In this document: positions 1-6,354 of the stretch, in pieces | Numbering within the stretch: the stretch's first letter is position 1 | How the letters are laid out: the number at the start of each line of letters is the position of its first letter | Origin: Phycisphaerae bacterium | Lineage (GTDB): Bacteria; Planctomycetota; Phycisphaerae; UBA1845; Fen-1342 | Direction of reading: 5' to 3' | Assembly (NCBI GenBank): GCA_022842805.1 | Contig: JALHOX010000101.1 | Coordinates: 1-11,774 of the forward strand | DNA: 11,774 nucleotides | Made by a program: the position numbers and the translations under genes | Notes under the pieces: model-generated | The model's database searches: none | What the model saw: the letters and a program-made list of their open reading frames with translations, nothing else | Told to the model about the DNA's origin: nothing

Positions 1-345
1 TTTTTCGCGCGATTTTCCGGCCCGTCGAATTTCCCCGGTGCGACGGCGGTCTTTTTTCAGCCGGTGCTGCCCGGTCAGTGGACGACGCTAAACCTGGCGC
101 TGGAGGCGACCAATCCGCAGTTCATCTCGTTCGAGAGTTTGAATTTCAACGCCGTCTTTGGAGCGAACAGCTTTAACGGCTTCGTGGGCATCGGCCATAT
201 TCAGATCGGCGTCAGCGTTCCGACGGGACTGGCGGGCGTGAACCAGGGTTTCAGCTTTGACATCGACAACGTGAGCATCGTGCCCGAGCCGTCGGCGCTG
301 GCGCTGCTGGCGGTCGGGGCGTTGGCCGCGGTGCGTCGTCGCTGA
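1..345 (+). CDS. PEP-CTERM sorting domain protein, C-terminal part
   Basis: The reading frame is open from the first base of the window to a TGA at 343-345, so this is the 3' end of a gene whose start lies upstream. A GTG at 64 is in frame but has no ribosome-binding site and is probably internal. The last 20 or so residues form a PEP-CTERM tail: VPEPSALALLAVGALAAVRRR is a Pro-Glu-Pro motif, a short hydrophobic segment and a terminal arginine cluster. In known systems this tail directs an exported protein to exosortase for processing and surface release or anchoring. The visible body (about 90 residues) is rich in Phe, Asn and Gly and looks like a beta-rich extracellular domain; its function cannot be told from the fragment. 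A second exported protein starts 33 bases downstream on the same strand. Confidence 0.85.
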   Translation, partial: FFARFSGPSNFPGATAVFFQPVLPGQWTTLNLALEATNPQFISFESLNFNAVFGANSFNGFVGIGHIQIGVSVPTGLAGVNQGFSFDIDNVSIVPEPSALALLAVGALAAVRRR

Positions 346-378
346 TCCGCGAAACAGGCAAAGCGAGAATCGAGAACC

Positions 379-1509
379 ATGAATATCACGAAGCAACTCA
401 AGACGATCATCGCCGGCGGCGCTTTCGCGTCGATGGCGGCGGCGCAGAGCTTTACCTTCGCCACCCCCAGCGACGATCGCTGGCACTATCCGTTCAACTT
501 TCAGCCCGGCGTGCGACCGACCGCTTCGCTGTTCGGCACGACCGGTCTTTTTGGCTTTAACGATCGCGATGGCGTGATGCTGGCGGCGTGGCGGACCGAT
601 TCGCAGATCCCCGCGAACCAGGGCGCGAGCAGTTATGACGACCTGGAGACGATCCGCATCACCATCTTCAACCGCAGCGGCGCGACCTGGCTGATCGATA
701 CCAGCGCCGACGAGTGGTTCACCTACGACTTCAACGGCGACGGCGTGGTGAACGGCGACGGAGTTCCGCGCGGCGCGCCCGGCGATGTCGACGGCGAAAG
801 CAGCGACAGCGACCCGGGCCGGCCGATCGAGCTTTTCGGCGTCGGCTTTGGCCCGACCACGCAGGAAACAATGTGGACCGAGTTCACGCCCTACATCGGC
901 GCGACCAGCACGGCGAACGCGGCACGCGACCCGTTTCCGATGACCTTTGGCCCCGGCGGCGTGCAGCTTCATTGCGAAGACAGCGTGAAGGGGTTGCACA
1001 ACGAGGCTGCCGGCGTCGGACGATTTACGCCGGCGCCGTGGGCGACCGGCGTGCCGCAGGGCTACACGCCCGGTTCGGGCGCACCGCCATTTCGCGTCGT
1101 CTTTGAAATCGACGTCGCGGCTGCGGATCCGCTCGTTCGCCAGTATTTCCTGGAGCAACTCAATCGCGGGCGATTGATCGTCGCGATCACGTCGCTTTCG
1201 GAGACGGTGCAGATGGGCGGCACGTCGGCGCTGCCCAACTTCGTCACCAAAGAAGGCGTGAACGCCGAGCCGGGGCTGGCTGCTCCGCGATTGGAACTGA
1301 TCTTTGCCAGCGTGATCCCCGGCGACACCAACTGCGACGGATTCGTCACGGTGGGCGACATCGGCGGCTTTGTGCTGGCGCTGACCAACCCCGCGCAATA
1401 CGCGATTCAATTCCCCAACTGCGACGCGACCGCCGCCGACACCAACGGCGACGGCTTCGTCACCGTGGGCGACATCGGCTCGTTTGTGGCATTGCTGACG
1501 ACCAACTGA
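379..1509 (+). CDS. Secreted protein with C-terminal dockerin-like calcium-binding repeats
   Basis: This is a 376-residue protein. The N-terminus (MNITKQLKTIIAGGAFASMAAAQ) is a signal peptide with a likely Ala-X-Ala cleavage near residue 22. The C-terminus carries two EF-hand-like repeats: GDTNCDGFVTVGDIGGF from residue 315 and DTNGDGFVTVGDIGSF from residue 354, joined by a stretch with a conserved-looking Cys (PNCDATAAD). This paired arrangement, with Cys in the first loop and before the second, is the dockerin-like tail seen on many planctomycete exported proteins. A further Asp/Asn/Gly-rich segment (residues 117-128, DFNGDGVVNGDG) could also bind calcium. The middle of the protein is not recognised as any enzyme. 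It sits between a PEP-CTERM gene and a pseudopilin gene, so a cell-surface role is likely. The ATG at 379 is chosen because it opens directly into the signal peptide; the ribosome-binding site is weak. Confidence 0.82.
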   Translation: MNITKQLKTIIAGGAFASMAAAQSFTFATPSDDRWHYPFNFQPGVRPTASLFGTTGLFGFNDRDGVMLAAWRTDSQIPANQGASSYDDLETIRITIFNRSGATWLIDTSADEWFTYDFNGDGVVNGDGVPRGAPGDVDGESSDSDPGRPIELFGVGFGPTTQETMWTEFTPYIGATSTANAARDPFPMTFGPGGVQLHCEDSVKGLHNEAAGVGRFTPAPWATGVPQGYTPGSGAPPFRVVFEIDVAAADPLVRQYFLEQLNRGRLIVAITSLSETVQMGGTSALPNFVTKEGVNAEPGLAAPRLELIFASVIPGDTNCDGFVTVGDIGGFVLALTNPAQYAIQFPNCDATAADTNGDGFVTVGDIGSFVALLTTN

Positions 1510-1520
1510 TCGAAGGATTC

Positions 1521-2366
1521 ATGTCCGGGAAAAGGATGACTGACATGACTCGCAATCGGACTCAGAGACCTGCGTTTACGCTGATTGAGTTGCTGGTGGT
1601 GATCGGCATCATCTCGCTGCTCACGGGTCTGCTCCTGCCGCATTTGTCCGCGGCGCGCAACTCGGCCCGCAAGGTGGTCTGCCTGAACAATCTGCGCTGC
1701 ATCTGGACCGGCGTGCTGACCTACAGCTACTCGAACGCCGATCGCGTGCCGTTCATGGAAGATGTGAATCGGCTGGGGTCGAGTGTGGCGGGCACCGGGC
1801 CCGACGCCGACCCGTTCAACGAAAACTTTCCGACGACGGTCGGCGTCGTGCTGATGAAGTATGTGCAGCCCGGCAGTTGGCGCTGCCCCAGCGCGACGGC
1901 GGGCTTTCCGGTTTCGGCGGGCGAAACGGGCTGGAAGATGACGTACTCGTTTAGCGCCGCGGGGGCGATCGGCCGCGGCCTGCCCTATGACAGCGTGCCG
2001 GCGCGCGGCAGCCTGGTCGATCCGGCGATCAGCAACTACGTCCACTTTGACGGCCGTCCGCTGCGAATGATCGAAGGGCGGCGGTATGTCACCAGCGGGT
2101 TGAATCAGAACCAGCGCGGGCAGTGGAACGTTCGCTTCCCGATCATTCGCGACTCGGTGGGCGGCACGGAATCGCCCTTCCGCCCGAAGTATCCGCATCG
2201 CGGGCAACTCGCCAAGCGCAACGATCTCGAAAATGCAATGGATCAGTTTGAGCGCAACACGAACAGCGCGGGCGCGAAGACGGGATATCACGAGCTGCAC
2301 GCGGACGGCGAGCGAGCGGAGATCCTCTTTACGCGCTACTACGAGCAGCACTGGCCCGGATTTTGA
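1521..2366 (+). CDS. Type II secretion pseudopilin-like protein (prepilin N-terminal methylation motif)
   Basis: This is a 281-residue protein with a class III (prepilin) leader. A short basic N-terminus is followed by PAFTLIELLVVIGIISLL, with the expected cleavage between Ala18 and Phe19 and the conserved Glu at +5 (Glu23). A prepilin peptidase would cut and N-methylate here. The hydrophobic helix leads into SAARNSARKVVCLNNLR, typical of the large pseudopilin family expanded in planctomycetes (DUF1559/GspG-like). Near the C-terminus, HELHADGERAEILF resembles the H-x-DG ending of that family. Three in-frame ATGs are possible starts (1521, 1536, 1545). The first has GAAGG four bases upstream, and the third has AAAGG nine bases upstream and would give a shorter leader, so the exact start is unsettled. 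The gene begins 11 bases after the dockerin-like gene and is probably co-transcribed with it. Confidence 0.85.
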   Translation: MSGKRMTDMTRNRTQRPAFTLIELLVVIGIISLLTGLLLPHLSAARNSARKVVCLNNLRCIWTGVLTYSYSNADRVPFMEDVNRLGSSVAGTGPDADPFNENFPTTVGVVLMKYVQPGSWRCPSATAGFPVSAGETGWKMTYSFSAAGAIGRGLPYDSVPARGSLVDPAISNYVHFDGRPLRMIEGRRYVTSGLNQNQRGQWNVRFPIIRDSVGGTESPFRPKYPHRGQLAKRNDLENAMDQFERNTNSAGAKTGYHELHADGERAEILFTRYYEQHWPGF

Positions 2367-2380
2367 TCGCTTGGGAGAGC

Positions 2381-2398
2381 CGCGGACGTTGGTCCGCG
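2381..2398. repeat. Small GC-rich hairpin after the pseudopilin gene
   Basis: CGCGGAC and GTCCGCG form a perfect 7-base inverted repeat around the loop GTTG, 14 bases past the pseudopilin stop. No T-run follows, so it is not a classic intrinsic terminator. It may stabilise the 3' end of the mRNA or be a copy of a dispersed palindromic element. Confidence 0.5.
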
Positions 2399-2432
2399 CG
2401 GTCGTGCGGAACGCGGAGTCGCTCGAATAGTC

Positions 2433-2499
2433 GATGCGGCGCTCACGAATGCGGGACCGCGCTGGCTTAAAGCCTGCGGCTCTTCGAGGATGCGGCGCT
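2433..2499. repeat. 11-base direct repeats flanking a palindrome
   Basis: GATGCGGCGCT occurs at 2433-2443 and again at 2489-2499. The 45 bases between them contain a nested palindrome: CCGC (2457-2460), GGCTT-A-AAGCC (2464-2474), GCGG (2476-2479). The unit lies in the gap between the convergent ends of the pseudopilin gene and purM. The layout could be a REP-like or miniature mobile element, with the direct repeats as a target duplication, but chance repetition in GC-rich DNA is not excluded. It carries no coding capacity. Confidence 0.4.
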
Positions 2500-2504
2500 T
2501 CGGC

Positions 2505-3584
2505 TTACCGAAACTCCACCTCGCCCTGCCCCTTCTTCACCCGCCCGATCGCGAAGGCTCGTTCGCCGGCCTTCTCGAGCGCCCGCTGTACCCGCGCCGC
2601 CGATTTGGGCCTCACCGCGAGCACATAGCCGATGCCCATGTTGAAGACGTCGTACATCTCCTGCTCGGCGACGCCGTGATGCTCCATCAGCCCGAAAATC
2701 GGCGGAATCGGCCATGAGCCACGCTCGATCAGCGCGTTGCAGCCCTTCGGCAGCAGGCGCGGCACATTGCCCGGCAAACCGCTGCCGGTGATATGAGCCA
2801 TGCCGCTGATGGGCGGCGCGGCGCGATAGCTTCGTAGCAGTTCGCAGATCGGGCGGACATAAATGCGCGTCGGCCGCAGCAGCGCATCGACCAGCGGCTC
2901 GCCCAGCGAGCGCACCTCTTTATCGAGCGGCAGGCGGGCATGCTCGATCAGCACGCGGCGGGCCAGGGCGTAGCCATTGGAATGAATGCCGTCGGAGCCG
3001 AGGCCGATCAGGATGTCTCCGACGCGCACGCGGCTGCTGTTCATAATGCGGCCGCGCTCGACCACGCCCACCGCGAAGCCGGCGAGGTCGAAGTGGCCGC
3101 GGGAGTACATCGAGGGCATCTCGGCCGTTTCGCCACCGAGCAGCGCGCAGCCCGAGATCTCACACCCGCGGGCGATTCCGCCCACGATCTGCGCCACGCG
3201 GGCCGGGTCGAGCTTGTGGACTGCGATGTAGTCGAGAAAAAAGAGCGGCTCGGCGCCGGTGGTGATGAGGTCGTTGACGTTCATCGCGACGAGGTCGATG
3301 CCGACCGTATCGACCCGCCCGCTCTCGATCGCGACGAGCAGCTTGGAGCCGACGCCGTCGGTGCAGGCGATCAGCACCGGGTCGCGATAGTTGCGCTGAA
3401 AGAGCTTTTCGTCATAATCGAGCCGAAAGGCGCCCGCGAAGCCGCCGTGGCCGCCCATGACGCGCGGCCCATAGGTTCGCCGCACGAGCGGGCCGATGCG
3501 ATCGACGAAGTCATCCGCGGCGTGAATGTCGACGCCGGCGGCGCGGTAAGTGAGGTTGCCGTTGCCTGCTTTTCGAGTGCCCAT
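2505..3584 (-). CDS. purM: Phosphoribosylformylglycinamidine cyclo-ligase (AIR synthetase)
   Basis: This 359-residue cytoplasmic enzyme catalyses the ATP-dependent ring closure of FGAM to aminoimidazole ribonucleotide, the fifth step of purine synthesis. Family landmarks appear in order: YRAAGVDI (residues 13-20), DGVGSK (76-81), VAMNVNDL (99-106), GGETAEMP (150-157), GLGSDGIHSNG (194-204) and AHITGSGLPGNVPRLLP (263-279). The length is close to the usual 345 or so residues, and no key motif is missing. The start ATG (complement of 3582-3584) places the YRAAGVDI motif at its normal distance from the N-terminus; no clear Shine-Dalgarno sequence is visible. A 5-base inverted repeat (2499-2503 with 2508-2512) overlaps the stop codon. 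The gene is divergent from pyrH across a 253-base gap, so two nucleotide-synthesis genes share one intergenic control region. Confidence 0.97.
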   Translation of the reverse strand: MGTRKAGNGNLTYRAAGVDIHAADDFVDRIGPLVRRTYGPRVMGGHGGFAGAFRLDYDEKLFQRNYRDPVLIACTDGVGSKLLVAIESGRVDTVGIDLVAMNVNDLITTGAEPLFFLDYIAVHKLDPARVAQIVGGIARGCEISGCALLGGETAEMPSMYSRGHFDLAGFAVGVVERGRIMNSSRVRVGDILIGLGSDGIHSNGYALARRVLIEHARLPLDKEVRSLGEPLVDALLRPTRIYVRPICELLRSYRAAPPISGMAHITGSGLPGNVPRLLPKGCNALIERGSWPIPPIFGLMEHHGVAEQEMYDVFNMGIGYVLAVRPKSAARVQRALEKAGERAFAIGRVKKGQGEVEFR

Positions 3585-3594
3585 CGTTGCGGTC

Positions 3595-3624
3595 GTGATA
3601 CCGCAAACCGGCGCGGGCTGGCAA
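3595..3624 (-). promoter_or_regulatory. Candidate sigma-70 promoter for purM
   Basis: On the minus strand TTGCCA (3624 to 3619) and TATCAC (3600 to 3595) are separated by 18 bases, matching 5/6 and 4/6 of the -35 and -10 consensus. The -10 ends only 10 bases before the purM ATG, so the transcript would have almost no leader. That fits the lack of a clear ribosome-binding site but also makes the call uncertain. Confidence 0.3.
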
Positions 3625-3837
3625 ATCCTGTGGAGTCGAAGCGCCGGCCGAAACAGCCGCCGGGACGGGCGTACCAGGATGTCGCACCCGCGCGCACACC
3701 AATGCGCAGGTTCGCATGCTCTATGGCCGGAGGCTGCTGGTCCGACGGACTCTCGGGACGTGTTCGCTCATGGGCAAACGGCGGATATCCCCGTAAGATG
3801 TTGATCACGAACGAAGCGCGACCCGTGTAGGAATTTC

Positions 3838-4560
3838 ATGCAATCGAAGTACAAACGCGTGCTGCTGAAGATCAGCGGCGAGGGATTTTGCCCGCCCGGA
3901 AGCTGGGGCATTCATCGTGAAGAACTCGATCGCACGGCGCGCGAGATTTGCGAGGTCGTCGATCTGGGGGTGCAGGTGGCCGTCGTCTGCGGCGGCGGGA
4001 ACTTCATGCGCGGCGCCACCTTTTCGAAAGACCTGGGCATCGATCTGTCGACCGCCGACTACATGGGCATGCTGGCCACGGTGCTGAACGCGCTGGCCTT
4101 GCAGGAGGGGCTGGAGCGGGCCGGCAAGGATACACGCGTGCAAAGCGCGCTGGAGATCACGCGCGTTTGCGAGCCGTTCATACGTCGCCGGGCGCTGCAG
4201 CACATGAACCGCGGCCGGGTGGTGATTCTGGCAGCGGGTACGGGGAATCCGCACGTGACGACCGATTCGTGCGCGGCGCTGCGGGCAGCCGAGCTGAACG
4301 CCGACGCGCTGTTGAAAGCGACCAAGGTCGACGGCGTATACGACAGCGATCCGAAGAAAAACCCCGACGCGAAGCTGTATGGGGCGCTCAGTTACAAAGA
4401 GGTGATCGATCAGCGGCTGAAGGTGATGGACGTGAGCGCCATCGACGTTTGCGAGCAGCATCGCATTCCGATCGTCGTGTTCAATCTGCTGAAGCCGGGC
4501 ACGATGCGGCGCGTCATCGTCGGCGAGAAGGTCGGCACCAGCGTCGGGATGGAGCGCTAA
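3838..4560 (+). CDS. pyrH: UMP kinase (uridylate kinase)
   Basis: This 240-residue amino-acid-kinase-fold enzyme phosphorylates UMP to UDP with ATP in the cytoplasm and works as a hexamer in bacteria. Visible motifs are LKISGE (residues 10-15) near the N-terminus, the phosphate-binding GGGNFMRG (52-59), DYMGM (74-78), GTGNPHVTTD (134-143) and TKVDGVYDSDP (162-172). The length matches the bacterial family. The usual GTGNPFFTTD motif reads PHV here, a minor variation. The ATG at 3838 has AGGA seven bases upstream and gives the standard N-terminus. In most bacteria pyrH lies between tsf and frr. Here it is followed, with a one-base TAATG overlap, by a phosphatase gene, so the usual neighbourhood is broken. 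Confidence 0.97.
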   Translation: MQSKYKRVLLKISGEGFCPPGSWGIHREELDRTAREICEVVDLGVQVAVVCGGGNFMRGATFSKDLGIDLSTADYMGMLATVLNALALQEGLERAGKDTRVQSALEITRVCEPFIRRRALQHMNRGRVVILAAGTGNPHVTTDSCAALRAAELNADALLKATKVDGVYDSDPKKNPDAKLYGALSYKEVIDQRLKVMDVSAIDVCEQHRIPIVVFNLLKPGTMRRVIVGEKVGTSVGMER

Positions 4561-5159
4561 TGGCCGCCGGCGCACGAGCTCAGGCGAACCAGGCCGCGCT
4601 GAAGCCGGCGTCGCGCCCGCGCTGGATGGAGCCGCAACAGTGGTGGCTCTGGCTCCAGGGGCTCGTCGGTGCGCGTTATGACGGGCTGGCGCATTTCAGC
4701 GTAGTGGCGCCGGGCGTCCTGATGCGGAGCGGACAGCCGCGGGTGGCCGATCTCGACACAATCCGCCGCAAGCACGGACTGGGCACGATCGTCTGCGCCC
4801 GCGGCGGCACGCGTCACCCCCTGCGCGGCCGATGGTTTCGCAAGGAGCGGGCCTGGTGCGAGTCGAACGGCATCAGCTTTGTGCATCTCCCCTTTTCCGA
4901 TGAGCGCATGCCGCCGGAAGACGTGTTTGAGCGTTTTCTGCGGGTGTTCGACGAAGGCGGCGGTCCTGTGCTGGTGCATTGCGAGCAGGGCTTTCATCGC
5001 ACGGGCGTGCTCTGCGCCGCCTATCGGATCGCGCGGGAGGGCTGGCCGCTGCAGCGAGCGCTGGACGAGATGGATCAGCTTGGTTTCGAAAGTTATAAGC
5101 CCAAGCGACGGCCGCTGATCGAGGCGCTATCGTCGTGGGCGACGGCGCGGTCAAAGTAA
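4560..5159 (+). CDS. Dual-specificity/tyrosine phosphatase family protein
   Basis: This 199-residue protein has a cysteine-based phosphatase signature. HCEQGFHRTG (residues 140-149) contains the CX5R P-loop with catalytic Cys141 and Arg147. Asp114, in LPFSDERMP upstream, is a candidate general acid. The segment SVVAPGVLMRSGQPRVADL (47-65) is the typical entry of DSP-like phosphatases related to the Siw14/PFA-DSP and bacterial DSP groups. The first 40 residues contain a Trp-rich stretch (WMEPQQWWLWLQG) that could be a membrane-associating segment. The substrate is unknown; phosphoprotein or inositol/nucleotide phosphates are possible by family. The start ATG overlaps the pyrH stop by one base, which implies translational coupling. 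The same frame stays open upstream through pyrH, but that extension has no family similarity. Confidence 0.85.
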   Translation: MAAGARAQANQAALKPASRPRWMEPQQWWLWLQGLVGARYDGLAHFSVVAPGVLMRSGQPRVADLDTIRRKHGLGTIVCARGGTRHPLRGRWFRKERAWCESNGISFVHLPFSDERMPPEDVFERFLRVFDEGGGPVLVHCEQGFHRTGVLCAAYRIAREGWPLQRALDEMDQLGFESYKPKRRPLIEALSSWATARSK

Positions 5160-5201
5160 CCCGCCGACGGACGCGGATATCCCGGACTCTACAACGCGGA
5201 G

Positions 5202-5208
5202 AAGGAGG
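5202..5208 (+). promoter_or_regulatory. Strong ribosome-binding site of the selenoprotein gene
   Basis: AAGGAGG stands seven bases before the ATG at 5216. It is the best Shine-Dalgarno match in the window and fixes the start of a gene that would otherwise look like an 11-codon fragment. Confidence 0.85.
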
Positions 5209-5215
5209 CAATCGC

Positions 5216-5443
5216 ATGAAGGTGTCGATCACCTACTGCACGATGTGAAACTATCTGCCCAGAGCCGCCAGTTTGGCGGACGAGATCAAGGATCAGTTCG
5301 GCGTTCAAGCGGAGCTGATCAAAGGCAGCGGCGGAATCTTCGACGTCGTCGTCGACGGGAAGATGATCTACAGCAAGCATCAGACTGGTCGCTTCCCGGA
5401 AAATGACGAAGTCATTTCGACGATGGAAGCGATGAAGAAATAG
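5216..5443 (+). CDS. SelW/Rdx-family selenoprotein; in-frame TGA (5246-5248) read as selenocysteine
   Basis: Read through the TGA, this is a complete 75-residue thioredoxin-like Rdx protein. The N-terminus is MKVSITYCTM-U-NYLPRA, so Cys8 and Sec11 form a CxxU redox motif where relatives have CxxC or CxxU. After it come a helix (SLADEIKDQFGV), the family segment GSGGIFDVVVDGKMIYSK (residues 37-54) and GRFPENDEV (58-66), then a TAG stop. The family acts in thiol redox reactions; SelW is linked to glutathione and oxidant defence, but the client of bacterial members is mostly unknown. The 64 codons after the TGA show no decay. No ATG lies between the TGA and codon 50, so reinitiation cannot rebuild the protein. 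A hairpin suited to a bacterial SECIS follows the TGA. The gene lies 56 bases after the phosphatase gene. A recent nonsense mutation of a Cys form is the alternative, but less likely. Confidence 0.9.
5246..5286 (+). promoter_or_regulatory. Candidate bacterial SECIS element
   Basis: The UGA at 5246-5248 is followed after 16 bases by CCGCCA (5265-5270), the loop GUU (5271-5273) and UGGCGG (5274-5279), a perfect six-pair stem. A lower helix AUCU (5253-5256) with AGAU (5283-5286) is possible across an uneven internal loop. Bacterial SECIS elements lie inside the coding region just after the UGA, with the apical loop roughly 16-37 bases downstream and a G in the first loop positions for SelB recognition. 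Here the loop starts 22 bases after the UGA and its first base is G. The three-base loop is at the small end of the range. Confidence 0.65.
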
Positions 5444-5468
5444 CCTCGCTACAGCGCTCGGCGAAGGC

Positions 5469-5489
5469 CCCGCGGATTACTTTCGCGGG
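5469..5489. terminator. Possible bidirectional terminator hairpin between convergent genes
   Basis: CCCGCG (5469-5474) pairs with CGCGGG (5484-5489) around a nine-base loop. It sits 25 bases past the selenoprotein stop and overlaps the last codons of the convergent LolA-like gene. The T-run on either strand is poor, so termination is only suggested by position. Confidence 0.3.
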
Positions 5490-6307
5490 TCCTCTTTGCC
5501 GGCGACCGATTGCGACGTCACGACGGGCTGAGGGGTGGGAAAGTCGCCATAGCCGTCCGGCCGCTTTACGCGGAAGGCGTCCTCGGCCAGTGTGGGGTTC
5601 ACTTGCAGGTTGGTCAGGGTCGTCGTGCCGACGACGCGACCGTTAGGCCCCTGATCGGCCTCGCGGACCATCTTGCGCGGCAGGAAATCGCCCTTGCCGA
5701 TCCAGAAGCGCGTCAGCACGGATCCCTGGGGGTAGACCACTTTCAGTACGTAGCAATCGACCCCGCCAACCGCCTCGCTGCCTTCCAGGTCGACGCTGCC
5801 TTCGAGCTCGGCCTTGAAGGGCTGGGGGTTGCAAAACTCGTGTGCGATCGCGATCGCGGTCATGTCGACGATCGGCCCGAAGTCCATCGGATTGCGGGAG
5901 GTGCCGTACATCCGCTCCGATTCGTTGATCGCGCTGAATTCCTTGCGGTCATACGCAATTTCAAGGTTCTTGCCCGGGACGGGATTGCCGGCGGCATCGC
6001 GGCCCTTGGTGGTCATCGATCCCTTCACGCGAAATCGCGGGAGGCCGCGCTCGACCTTGTCGGCGACGGAGCCGTTTCCCGCGAACTTCACCATGTCGGG
6101 CGCCTGCATCGGGCCGGCGAAAGCTTCTACATCGTAAGTCGCGGCTGTGATCGACTTCAGCGCCGCATCAGATTTTTCAAGAATGCGCCGGCCGTTCGTC
6201 AGTTCCGGCTGTGCGGATGGCGCGGGTGCAGCCGGCGTCTGAGCGGCGGCGATCGCGGCACCGAATGAGAGAACGCAGAGAATGCGGATCAGAGGCGAGG
6301 TTTTCAT
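5477..6307 (-). CDS. Secreted LolA-like (DUF2092-type) protein
   Basis: This is a 276-residue exported protein. The signal peptide MKTSPLIRILCVLSFGAAIAAAQ probably ends near residue 22 and is followed by a Pro/Ala-rich linker (24-34). The mature part begins with ILEKSDAALKSITAATYDVEA and ends with a stretch GVDCYVLKV, TRFWIGKGDFLPRKM and TTLTNLQVNPTLAEDAFRVKRPDGY. That pattern of strands and final helix is typical of the half-barrel lipoprotein-carrier fold (LolA/LolB, DUF2092), in which the protein holds a hydrophobic ligand in the periplasm. Cys159 and Cys185 could form a disulfide. It has no lipobox. The start at 6307 has AAGGA nine bases upstream; a longer frame reaching 6769 overlaps dinB and is not used. 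It is the last gene of the tatA operon, 47 bases after the DinB gene. The assignment rests on overall pattern, not a diagnostic motif. Confidence 0.75.
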   Translation of the reverse strand: MKTSPLIRILCVLSFGAAIAAAQTPAAPAPSAQPELTNGRRILEKSDAALKSITAATYDVEAFAGPMQAPDMVKFAGNGSVADKVERGLPRFRVKGSMTTKGRDAAGNPVPGKNLEIAYDRKEFSAINESERMYGTSRNPMDFGPIVDMTAIAIAHEFCNPQPFKAELEGSVDLEGSEAVGGVDCYVLKVVYPQGSVLTRFWIGKGDFLPRKMVREADQGPNGRVVGTTTLTNLQVNPTLAEDAFRVKRPDGYGDFPTPQPVVTSQSVAGKEDPRK

Positions 6308-6354
6308 CGGAAACGGTCCTTCTTGTGCGGTGGCGCCGGCGGTCGTCGCGCGGC

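Noticed and set aside
88..1410. Long minus-strand open frame (440 codons) opposite the first two genes
   Set aside because: It lies antisense to genes with clear signal peptide and dockerin motifs. Its product is Arg/Ala/His-rich low-complexity with no family features, as expected for a GC-driven shadow.
3740..3750. GTCCG-A-CGGAC palindrome in the purM-pyrH gap as a PurR-type operator
   Set aside because: It is short, single-copy and unlike the known PurR operator. It is too likely by chance in GC-rich DNA.
3948..4559. Open frame through pyrH upstream of the phosphatase ATG
   Set aside because: The upstream part reads as Arg-rich shadow of pyrH. Phosphatase similarity begins only after the ATG at 4560, which overlaps the pyrH stop.
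5189..5380. Minus-strand 63-codon open frame over the selenoprotein
   Set aside because: It has no ribosome-binding site or family similarity. The plus strand encodes a conserved Rdx protein with a strong Shine-Dalgarno sequence.
5216..5443. Reading the SelW-like gene as a pseudogene with a premature stop
   Set aside because: The TGA falls precisely on the CxxU position, the rest of the frame is intact and a SECIS-like hairpin follows. A random nonsense mutation would not be expected to coincide with all three.
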